Source: Temnothorax longispinosus
Lineage: Eukaryota; Arthropoda; Insecta; Hymenoptera; Formicidae
Direction of reading: 5' to 3'
Assembly (NCBI RefSeq): GCF_030848805.1
Contig: NC_092368.1
Coordinates: forward strand, 4,374,441 to 4,438,440
Length of the DNA stretch: 64,000 nt
The notes beneath the pieces are model-generated. The model searched no databases, was not told where the DNA came from, and saw only the letters and a program-made list of their open reading frames with translations. Positions 47,983 to 58,901 of the stretch are shown here, piece after piece. The first letter of the stretch is position 1; every line of letters starts with the position of its first letter. The translations under genes and the position numbers were made by a program.

Positions 47983-48934
47983 CGATGCCACGGCGAAGCG
48001 GTTTACGAGAGACTACTCGCAATAGAAGAACCGGTGTTAGTTTCAACGTCGACGAAACGCTGATCGGCGTAGCCGACGGCTTATCCGTGACTCGAGTCGC
48101 CCCGCGATCCCCGGTGCCGTGAAAATCGTTCGAGGAGCCAATCACTCCTACCGGGAAGTCCTATTCCGCACGAGTGTGCATCTGTGTGCATCTGTGTCCG
48201 TGTGTATGTGTACCGTACACTTGTCCGTGCTTCCTCACTGTATGTGCGTGCGAGTGTGTGCGTGCGCATCAAAGCCGTCGTGTGAGTGTCGGTGATGCTC
48301 CTCGCGGTGTACGTGTATAGTATGTCCGTGTTGCGCAACGACGATACTTTCGCGTATGCTTAACGCTCGTTATCACCACGTATTCCCGTATTCGTGTACG
48401 CCTGTGTGTATGTGGGTTTTTTGCCTGCACCTCCGAAATCAACGACGACCGCGATCGACAGAGAGAGAGACACCGCTGTCGTCTTCCTCGAGATACGGAT
48501 GCTGCTGGAGCAGCGGCGCCTCTTCGCGCACAGACACACGGCGGATCCACACACGGAGAGAAAGAGGGAGAGAGAGGGAGAGCTAGGGAGAGAAAGAGAG
48601 AGAGAGAGAGCCACGCATACAGCCACCGCACATGAGACTGCACACGCATGCGCGCGATGTGAAAACCGCCGGTTCTCCACTGCTCCATCGTGCTCTCCTC
48701 CTCGCTCCTCTTCCCTGTCCACGTCTTTCTCACTCTCATTCTCTCTCTCTGTCATCTTCTCTCTATCACCGCTCTCTCTCCCTTCCTCTCTATCCTTCCC
48801 ACCCCTCTCGTCGTCTCGCGTTGGATTACCTCACGGACAAAGGATACGTAAACGGGGATATACGCGCTGGATAAACTTCATCGGGGCTCTCTCTCTCCAC
48901 CGGCCCTCCTCTCGTCCCGCCGACGACTATATAG
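47958..48934 (+). other. Probable alternative first exon 1a (untranslated)
   Basis: CpG- and microsatellite-rich block (GT at 48180-48260, GA at 48555-48612, CT at 48738-48780) following promoter P1a. GGATTACC..GGACAAAGGATAC at 48823-48847 recurs at 58730-58761 in the other first exon. A candidate donor is ATATAG|GTATTG at 48934/48935, with the same GTATTG start as the donor of exon 1b; GTAAAC at 48848 and GTGAGT near 48280 are alternatives. Frames across it, up to 254 codons, are low-complexity Ser/Arg/Leu. I treat it as 5'-UTR. Confidence 0.4.
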
Positions 48935-51900
48935 GTATTGTTCCTTGCTTTGCTTTGCTCTGTTCTACTCCATTCTGCACCCCGTGCATTGCGCCGAGGT
49001 GGCGGCGGGTGCTCGATAAGTGCAGTCGACGCAAAGGCCCACCCCCGCAGGGAAATGCGATTCCGTCGACACGACGAAAATCTTTGTTAATCCCGGAGAC
49101 GTATCACGTGATATACACACAGTTTCTAGGAGATTCTATCGTTTCCTTAGTTCAATAAAACTTTACTAACGTGACGTGTTGCGTTCATCTATGCTTTCTC
49201 CTACATTTTCTGTTCATAAAATGACACAAGGGGAAAAAGAAAAACGACTCTAGGAAGATTGCCTGAAAGGACGAAGCTTTTGTGTACCTAACAAATATTG
49301 TCCTTGTAAATCTGCACTTATATAGAACACTGGCAGGCCATTTCTCGTATCTACGGATTATTTAGCCTGCAGTAAATTTTTTCTTAACGAATGTGTCATT
49401 AAGAAGAAGACTTATTGTTAGTTCTATTTTTGCAATTCTTTATTAAGCTGTACATTAAATATAATCTAAGCAAAGGTAAAACTAAAAAATTAACGTGTGC
49501 ATTAATGCATTAGTATTTTGTAATTTCAAAATTGCGATTCAAATTGTAGGGAATTTTTTCACGGTATCCTAATCAGCGTTAAAAGCATTTTTATGAATTA
49601 TATTGCAGAACTATTCGCGAGACAGATATTTCAGCGTAATTCAACGTACGATGTTAATGGATGCTACTTCGAGATAATCTTCTTCACACTTTAAGTAATG
49701 ATATCAAGTGTCATCCGTAATACCCGGTAGATCTTTTCCATGCCAGAGTTTCTTCCACTTAATGAAGCGACAGTTTGCCCCGCCGGATGTGTACACGGTT
49801 CTGCTCTAGGCCGTGTTTAATGGAGATTCCTGGCCGGTATCGATCGTGGACGTGACAGATAGATGCCTAGGACGATAGTAATAGGATCAATCGCGGCCGG
49901 CACATCTGCGGCCCCTATATAACTTATAATGCTGCCGCAAGTTATGACGAGCGAGCGATGCATTATGTGTATTATGTACCGGGCGCGTTGCACGGACCGG
50001 ATTACACATACGACGTTATTACGCGACGGGCTTGCATCGGAAAAGCTTCCCCGGCTGGGCCTTTGTGCTTTAACACGACACCGAGCTGTTGAAAGAATTG
50101 GTTTCACCGCGCGCGGGCGGTGCCGTGGAATATTTTCCAAATATATGTATATCTCGAATATACATTTATTTCCAGTTTAAATCCATCGCGTAAATCTGTT
50201 TACTTCGAATGTAAATGCATCGATTATTTTGAAAGGTTGCACATACGCTGAAAATCGTAATTTACACAGGAAGAGCGAGAGAGAAAGGATAGAACACATA
50301 TCTCTATAATTTATTCGTAATGTCATATGCAGAAATTCTCGGATATTATGCATACGTAGACACTATCGCATAAAATTGAGATACGTCGTATTGGACGTAA
50401 ATAATAAAGATGACACTAATTTTAATTGGAAAATAAATTACTGCCGGCAGCTCAGTTGAATATACGAATCGACGAGGTGGTCGAACTGGTTCCGTCATCA
50501 ATTTTTTATTATAGCGATATAATAAATGACTCGCGTACTTAGAAGTGTGTTATCTTATTAGAAGTTGACAAAATCTGACATATTTAAATTAGCAGAAACG
50601 TGATAATTTCTCACTTAAAAAAATATTTTTCTGCTTTTTTCTGCGTTATTTATCATTTTACGTAAGCCGTTTGTATTGTATAAATTTGGATATTCAATTT
50701 GCACATTTACGTCATATGCGATAATATATGATAATGTATAAGTTTTTTTTTCTATACGCGATATTACGCTATGCAAATCGAATAGGTAATAAATTTCTCC
50801 TTTGTAAACATCCTGAGTAAGTATATCTTCATGCAAATCTGCGTTTAGTCAGCGATTATTTAAGTTTGCTCAGATTGAATACCGAGCATTTTCGTAATGG
50901 CCTAATGGCTGTGTGAAATTTTACGTGAAGAAAAAGTTGCAGGAAACTGATTATTATTATCGCGGTGTACCATCTCGAGTAGTTGTGTTTTTTCTCCTGT
51001 TACGAGCGATGTAACGACACGCAGATTGATTTCTCTGAAGCAATCATCGATGATCATATAACATTTGCAAAAATCGCGAACCTTGTCAACAGAGCGGCCG
51101 ATGCAAAAGCGTGGCATTAAACCGTCCCGGGGACTGGTTCATTACATAAAACGTTGTAACCAGACGTTGCTACTTTCCAGCTGAGCTGCGAGATATCATT
51201 GCCGCGCGTAATCACGCGCTTCCATTCGGAACCGAGCGACCGCGATCACTATAGTTAAGCATTCCTTTTGCCGATCGATCGATTGAAAGCTTGCCTGTCA
51301 TCCTTGCGGAACATCCTTACCTCGGTAGGTGTGCTTGCTACATCGTGACTTTGATATCGACACAAGTATTAAAAGGAATATTGATGACTAAGCTGCTCGA
51401 GAGGAAATTAATCGATTTTTCTAAATGTCAGTATCGTTACCGGGTTTAAAAATAATACCTATTAATATCAAGGAATAGTTAAAAATGTTAAACGTGAAAG
51501 AGTGTTACAAATCTTAAAAAGTATTTCAATAAGAGATAAAATAAGATAAAAATATATATCTGAAATAGGGGAAACTGAATTAAAGTCTTTATTATTTCCA
51601 GTAATTAGCGGCATTGATAATTTGCATTTTATACGCGTGTAACATGATAATATATGATCGATACAGATCTGGAACACTCGTAGACTACACGAAACCACAG
51701 AAATATCAAACAAAACATATCATTGTACCGATACCTCCAAGTATTGACACATTGATATTATTGTTGACGTTCGTAGCGGTGCGCAGGTAGGAAATCTCGG
51801 CCCGAGTGTCATAATGGTTCGACCGATGGTCTACTCGATCTTTCTTCTCGAGTTGTCACGGGGCGATTTACGAGCGGGTCCTGAGGTGACCCTTTGTCGC

Positions 51901-54900
51901 AAAAATATCGCGTACACGGCTGGAGATTATCTTTACGAGAGCTGCGGCCTCCTCGTCGTGAAGATATACTTACAGCTGTTCGACTTGTCGCGGTCCTTCA
52001 GAAGTGGGAAGAGGCTGAGGAAGGGGAAGGTGCCGAGGGAATGTTTCTCTTGTTCTGACAGGCGTGGAAATGGAATTCACGGCGAAAGTTTGTCTTATTC
52101 CGCGCGGACGATAGTTAAGCGACCAAGTTTCGTCCCCGCGCCGCCGGCGCGGGCGTCTCACGGCGCTTTCAACGCTCGGAAACGGAAGTGACTCTAACCG
52201 AAAGCATTCGCAGATAAAAGAGATGGGAATATCGAAGAACGCGTTTCGTAGAGGAAGCGAGGAGCATCTTTCGTTATCGTGCACCGGGAGATCTGCCGTA
52301 ACGGAGTCGGTTTGCTTTCGAAACCATCGAAATACGAAACTATCGCTGATATGGAAATGGAAGTCGCGCGCGGTGCCGTTGAGGTTTTATTCGACTGTTT
52401 TTCCCTTCACGCAACGTTCGTCTAAGTCCATTTCGACGGACGATTTGTATTCTACGACGAAATACGCGATAGAATTCTATCGGCGATACGTGCATGGGAG
52501 AAATATTTATGGATACGGAGTGGCAAAAGTTGCGCTATTAAACGTTTATTTTCTAAAATCAATGTTTTATAAATTGATATCGGAAATAATAATAACGAGG
52601 CAACATCCAGTTGCGCGTGGGATTCTCAAACAATTTCAACGCAACCGCACTCTTTGCAGAAATGACGATACGGAGAATATCTAGGCGTACGCTTGCTTTG
52701 CTAATAAACCGCCGACATTGCATACCACCGGCGTCGGTGTCTCTATTTGAATACACTTGCACACATATATACTTGTATACTCCTGCGGTAGGCCAAGAAG
52801 TCGCGATCAAACGTGCAAAAAGCGGATGGTAAATTATACACGAAAAATACACGGGATAATTAACATCGATATCTATACGCTTGGCTTTTTGCGTGCGCAC
52901 GCGCACGCGCGTGTATTGCTCATAACGACGATTTTATGATAGTTTATCTGCATACGGGTGGTAATACGTGTAAGTAAGGACTTGAGAATTACAGAGAGAA
53001 AGAGAGAGAGAGAAAGAAAGAGAGAGACTCGCGATGTCCTTCATTATTCATGCAATGTTGATGGCCGGTGATTCGCATAGCGAGAGCCATTTTAGTAGAT
53101 CGATTCGCGCACGTGTCTTCTTTCTGCGGCACCACACTCGTCCCCTTTTTCTCTCCCCTCCGGCACCCACCTACATGGTATTCCGGGTTCACCGCACTTC
53201 CGTTTGTCTACGGGTTCTTCAATCGAAGTCGATTGCTTCTTGAGAAAAATGTATGAAGAGATCTGAATAGCTTCTAAATTGCAAGCGATTAAAGATACTC
53301 ACATGAGTGAAGTACATTTTTATTACTTTATTGTTTTTTACAATGAAATTATACATATCTATATTCTTTCACATAATACATGAAAGAGTAGAAAAAAGGC
53401 TATAAGATTCGATCGAAGTTTTATTGTTGTGCCTTTTTGACGCTTAATGGGGTTCTTTTTTTTCGTTCAATGACCTATAAACCGTCTGACGTAAGATGCT
53501 TGTGTTCTTACGTCTCGTATGTCTTACATTGTGTTCTTTTATACTAGCAGAACCAAATCAATCGCCCGTTGCCGGCGAGTTATTCCTCTTTATTAAGTTG
53601 ATATAGCGCGATAACTACAAGCAAACAGTCCGTAGTCAAGAGTAGATATTACCGGGGTTGGCAGATATTATTATCGATACGCGATACGTTATGTCGTGAA
53701 CTATGTGAACAGCGATAAGCTGGATTGTCGTTGAATGCGAGATAGGTCCGTAATGCTTTCTAGATATTGATTTATTGTCGTCGCTCTCTTCCGCTGTTTC
53801 GGAAAATAATGGATTCTCAACGTACCTTGTCACGCGAAATACAAATTTTCCTTTTGGCGCTTTTATGTTTGCAAGCTGTCAATGTTGGCAATATATTATA
53901 TTACGAAAACATGCCACAAAATATTGTTGTATATCGATCAATTATTCAGCATTGAGAAATGTCGATAGAAATGAAATATGTCTTTTGCGTAAAACGTTTT
54001 TTATTTTCATTAATGGAGACTAAAAGTTTATCTCTAAAGTTGAGCGATCTCAATTTTTCTTTTTCGTTTCCGAGAGATACAGTGGGAAAGTTAATTTACG
54101 AATAAACGTATGCTACGCGAGACAATATCCTATATGCTGAAATAAATTTCGATGGAAGTCGATTTAATTGCCGTGCGAGATTTCGGAGATTTTGTCGTGG
54201 AGTCATTGGCGCGCTCCGAATTTATTCGATGAATACCGAGGGCGAAACGTAACGAAGAAGGGTCTCTCTCGCCCTCGGCATCGATCCACCAGGTGTTCTA
54301 TATAGGTCTAATGCGTAATTGTCGAGGGTCGGCAGTGAATTCGTGTCAATGCGAAATCTCTCTTTTGTGCTCCTCCTCACTCTGGCCTGAGGCCGATTCA
54401 TTGGGACGAGACGTTCCATACAGATGCATTATGGTAACCTGCAGCCTTTTAATGTGTTAACGATACTATAAGGATGCAGCGCGCGCACTACTAAGTGCAA
54501 AGATAAACTCTTTGCCGGGTTATCGGCGTGAGAACGTTCTCTGAGATTTAAGGAGCGTATATATGCGAATTGTTACAAAGGCACCGACACGTTTCGCGCG
54601 GAATTGCAAGAAATCGTGGCAAATGTTGAGAAACATAGATATACGTAACAATGTCTAATTAAGCCTGAATGTTTAATTGCAAAGAAATGCATGTGTCTGT
54701 AATAATAGTAAGTGTACAACCACAGCATTCTAAGTATATATGCAGATATTATATCTTTACATTTAGATTACATTTTACAATTATGATATTAATCTATAGT
54801 GCAACCATTAAAAATCTTTTAACAAATCTGTAGAGAATAGCATCTTATTTTTATTTGAAATATTACATACATTGCGATATTATTTTTGACATTGACGACA

Positions 54901-57530
54901 GTAGTATATAAAAAATAAAGATGTTTGCCATGGGTACGATAATATGACGTGTTAAATAAAAATTCACGATACACGTAAGACGAAACGTAGCGGAATTTCC
55001 AGTGAATAGTGATAAATGCCTCGTTAAAAGTGCAACGTGGCGAGAAGTGAAACACTGTTAGAGAAGTAACCGTCGCCCACGATGAGCGTGCTCATTTTCC
55101 GCGAACGTCGCCGTCGAGAAGCTTGCTTTTGCTGGCAGGGCCCGCGAGAGTCCACATATTTTTCAAGCCTTCGGATACGTGCGCCAACTACGAACTTTCA
55201 CGTTTCCCCGAGCGGTGTGTTTCCGCGAATATGCATTTCCCTTCTCGTACACGTGCGCGGCGAAGAGGAGGAGAAAGAGCATAAAACTTTTCCGCTCGTT
55301 TACGCGCGCGGACGGTCGGAGGTTTTCGCATGCAATTTCTTCACCGTTGCGCCCCGCTCGCGCATATTTTTCCGCACTTTACTCGCGGCGCTTAATGGTC
55401 AAATACGCCTTTCGCATTTAAACGCGCGTTGTAGGCCGCAGAATTGTGCGAGGTGGAGGCCGTAAAAGCGAGGAGAGCCTTAAAACGGGTTCGCGTAATT
55501 TGATATCCTCGGATGTTATTAAAGCGACCCCGCGCGCGAGTCTCTATTTTCCATCAATTTTCCATCAATTAATACTAATAGAATCTGGAATGATCCTTTA
55601 ACTGCATGAAAACTTTATGATTATTTAGCTATCGTGTTTTAATGATAATGTTCCTTCTATTTTTATATCACATTTTATTTTATAATTTATTTTATAATTA
55701 AAACATAAATTTAAAGGTAGTTAATTAAAGAGAGAAATAAATTGAAAAAATTCTACACATTCTCACTAGGGATTGGTAAAAGTTGACTTTTGTATACGGC
55801 TTTATTCTCGGATTACAAGCTATTAGCGTTCCTGACAGCTCCCCTTTGTTTCGCAGACTCGACCTCTATTTAGGTTCAGGTATCGGATATACCTGGTTTT
55901 AAAAAGGATCGAAAGGCATGGGGCTTTACCACTGTTCAGTCGTATTTTCAATATGTATTGGGCTATTAAGATAAAAATGTTAATCATATCCGGTAGATAA
56001 TCGATCGTATAATCCAAGCACAAATAGTTCGAATATTTAATTCCAGATTTATTCTAAATTTCATAGTTTATAACGACAGCGTATGTTCACTTTTAGATAC
56101 GATTGTCGATCGTGTAATTAGACTGTAATATATTAATTAGTCATGAAGAGATAGACTCGGTATGTTATATATTTTCTATACAGGTATACAAGGATATATT
56201 TGGAAATTTCATTCGAAAAGGGTCGAAAAGAGAAATAGAGATGAAATACTGAATTTCTTGTTCTTCACAATAGACAGTAATTGTACATCTGACATGAGTA
56301 AAATGAGAAAAAAAACTGACTTTTTCTTTTTCTTAAGAATACGTATTGTACATATATATAGCCAATGTCTCTATCTGTCTGTGATTATAATATGTGATAT
56401 GCTTTTTTTATATTTGTCAATAATTTTCTCGCTAATATTATCATATTTTCAATCTATGAATAGACCAAATAAGTTTTTAACGTTAAACGAACTATGTGTT
56501 CGGCGATACGATTATTGATTCTTGTCTGACTCTTATCTTTTCAACATTCAGTATTTCATATTAGTCGATTATATTGAAAGTCAATGGTCGCATTTAGAGA
56601 TACCTTACCTTACCGTTAATGCTCCAGGTATTATTTTACAGAGAATTGCTGTAGCTTCTTCGAATCTCCGACTTTATAAAAGTTGAGAGTAGGTAGAGAC
56701 GCGTTTAGCGGTAAATGAGCGGCGCGAATGCGAGCTATTATCTCCCGAGGCTGCGCGCAATTTGAATTTCAAAAATGTTGACGAACCTAGTAGCAAGTCC
56801 ATAAGGGGACTGTGTGTCTTTTGGTCGCGAGTCATTTGCGAGCGTGCGCGCCGCCACAGCTTGGCGTCTCAAAAGATCGCGCAATTAGTCGCACCGATGA
56901 ATAGGCGCTGGTAGAACGATTCCTTTTGAACCTCTCTCCGTTTTCCTTTCGTTCTTCCCCGAGGGCTATTTCTGGCCGGACTCGTGCGAAATTCATCGCC
57001 CGAATTCCTGGCACGGAGTCATCGCGAGTTTCACAGTTTTCGGCGAAGACTAATGGATAGACTACGGCGCCGTAAACGCATGCTTTATCGTCCGGCCGCG
57101 TCGTATAACATACGAAATGGACACGCGTGTAACGAGCGTGTGTAACGACCGTGCGTGTCCGGTAACGTCTCGAAGACGTAAACGCGATCTCTTCACGTTC
57201 AGACTTTCAGAAAAAAAAATCACAAAAATTCGTCTTTATTATTATCGTACACGTTAATACTTTATTCATTAAATGACAAAAACTATAAATACCTAGTAGT
57301 CACAAAAATTAACAAAATAAATGAGAATAATAAACGAGCGATATAATAAAAAAATAAAATTTTATTTTTTCCATACGTTTTCTTATATTTTTGTTGTAAT
57401 AATAAGAATGAATTAACTGCGCTATAGATCGAAATTAACTTAATTTATTCGTAACTGCGTCATGGTTTTTTTCATTAAGAATTTTTTAAGGTGTTGATGT
57501 TGTAGGATTCAATTAATTTCAATGCTCGTT
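48935..57530. other. Mostly AT-rich, probably intronic
   Basis: Contains CpG-richer patches at 49780-50110, 51780-52470, 55060-55480 and 56700-57190. Frames of 125 codons (51814-52191), 153 codons (52223-52684) and 127 codons (55082-55465) lie in these patches and have no recognisable domain. A GA microsatellite sits at 52993-53029. No gene or RNA is supported. Confidence 0.45.
52993..53029. repeat. (GA)n microsatellite, interrupted
   Basis: GA units with GAAA interruptions, read directly. Confidence 0.8.
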
Positions 57531-57979
57531 TATAGTTTCTTTATTTGAATTTATTTTTCCAGTATATATACATAGGTACATCATATGTACTTACCGCACG
57601 CAACAATTACATGATTTACAATCGTCATTTTTATTTCGATATATTTTATATGTACTTGGGAAATATATTCTTTCACGTTACAATCGTGCACTGAATGCAA
57701 TACTACACGAATCGCAATTGCAACGATATTATTCTTCTTGAGGAAAATTTATGGTTTCTTTATTTGAATTTCTTTTCCCAGTATACTTACATATGCGTAT
57801 GTATATTGTATATCATATGCGATACATTTATCGCACGCGACAATTACATGATTTACAATCGTCATTTTTATTTCGATATGATATTTTACGTGTACGTGGG
57901 AAATATATTCTTCCATGTTGCGATGCTGAGTTCAATACTACATGAATCGCAATTGTAACGATATTCCCCTTGAGGAAAG
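57531..57979 (+). repeat. Tandem duplication of a 220-bp unit
   Basis: Unit 1 (57531-57749) and unit 2 (57750-57979) align from end to end. Both contain GTTTCTTTATTTGAATTT, CGCACGC.ACAATTACATG, ATTTACAATCGTCATTTTTA, GGGAAATATATTCTT, CAATACTACA.GAATCGCAA and a CTTGAGGAAA end. The unit is AT-rich with no conserved frame. It ends about 160 bases upstream of promoter P1b, so it could carry duplicated regulatory sites; I saw no such unit upstream of P1a. Confidence 0.85.
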
Positions 57980-58119
57980 AATCATTTTGACAAATGCGAC
58001 TATCATGCCAACCACGCGCTCCGTTGTGCGCTCCGTTGGCAGCATCACGAACACACCGAAGACTGGTAGTAGTGTAGCGATGGTGGTGGTGGTAACGGCG
58101 ATGGCAGCATCGGGCGCGA

Positions 58120-58166
58120 TGGAAGGGGCAGGCACTGGCTCAGTGAACGCCAAACGCTCGAGTCGT
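58120..58166 (+). promoter_or_regulatory. Core promoter P1b: Inr plus MTE-like element
   Basis: TCAGT at 58140-58144 gives A+1 at 58142. CGAGTCG at +18 to +24 matches six of seven positions of the MTE core. CGACG at +28 to +32 matches four of five DPE positions. From -22 to +2 there are 18 identities of 25 with P1a, and 18 of the next 22, without gaps. No TATA box is seen. Confidence 0.6.
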
Positions 58167-58901
58167 TACGACGCGGCGCGCGAGACACAGTTGGAGTGAC
58201 GCGACGCCGAAAACACTCGCGACGCGACGCGACGCGAAACGATAAAGTGATAAGCGAGGAGACACAGCCCTACGCCGATCCCTCGCGTTCGTTCGCGGTA
58301 ACGGTTAACGTCGGAGCGTGGATTGCGCGCGTGTGTGCGTCGCCGCGTGCTTCTCTGTCCGTGTTCTCTGCCAAGTCCTTCGGCGACCGTTCGGGCATCC
58401 TCGGCCGACGCAGCCGAGCGGCGAGAGTGTTCACATGTGTATTACGTATATATGTGTGTACGTGCGTGACCGCACGTAGCGGTGTAATTGGTGAGAGTGT
58501 GTATACGTGCCGGAGGAGTGTCGTCGTATCCGTCCGTATTTCTTTTTTTTTTCTCTTACGCGCGAATGAAGTGAGCGAATGTGCCTGTTCCTTCCCTCGC
58601 CGGCCAATGTGGATACGTAAATAATAAAGTGCGCTCGGCTTTTGCCGCCTTCGTACGACTCCCCTTCTCTTTCACTACGTGCCTCTTCGTCGCTCCTACT
58701 CCGGTACGCCGGCACAGGAGGGACACGTCGGATTACCACACCGCCGTGGGACAAAGGATACACGCGCACACACACGTACACACGTATACACACATACACG
58801 ACACGTACCGCACACCAGCGTGTATGTACGTGCAGGCGGCATCGGGACTCAACGGTGGCGGCGCCGGTGCCCCCGCAGGATTATTTATCGACCTGCACAA
58901 G
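58142..58901 (+). other. Probable alternative first exon 1b
   Basis: A CpG-rich block running from the P1b initiator to a donor AAG|GTATTG at 58901/58902. It includes a GACGC repeat at 58219-58238, GT-rich runs at 58430-58470 and CA-rich runs at 58765-58800. GGATTACC..GGACAAAGGATAC at 58730-58761 is shared with exon 1a. Most of the exon would be 5'-UTR, with a short coding end. The downstream exon is not identified in the window, so the gene continues to the right. Confidence 0.5.
58824..58901 (+). CDS. Candidate isoform-specific N terminus, 26 codons to splice donor
   Basis: The frame starts MYVQAASGLNGGG, continues through a short Gly/Ala/Pro segment and ends GLFIDLHK exactly at the AAG|GT donor, in phase 0. 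The Ala/Gly-rich start and the hydrophobic LFIDL end do not come from the neighbouring microsatellite, which favours real coding. The start codon context is weak, and the frame is open upstream to an ATG at 58581, but the extra residues are HTHTHV-type products of the CA repeat, so I prefer 58824. I do not recognise the protein. Confirmation needs the next exon, which lies outside the readable evidence. Confidence 0.3.

Noticed and set aside
48394..49158. 254-codon plus-strand open frame in exon 1a
   Set aside because: Composed largely of GA and CT microsatellite translations (RERERE, SLSLS). Better read as 5'-UTR.
51814..52684. Adjacent 125- and 153-codon plus-strand frames
   Set aside because: In a CpG-richer patch, different phases, no domain, no splice evidence linking them. 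Length is within chance for this composition.
55082..55465. 127-codon plus-strand frame
   Set aside because: Arg/Phe-rich, overlapped by an 80-codon frame in another phase, no domain or splice signals.
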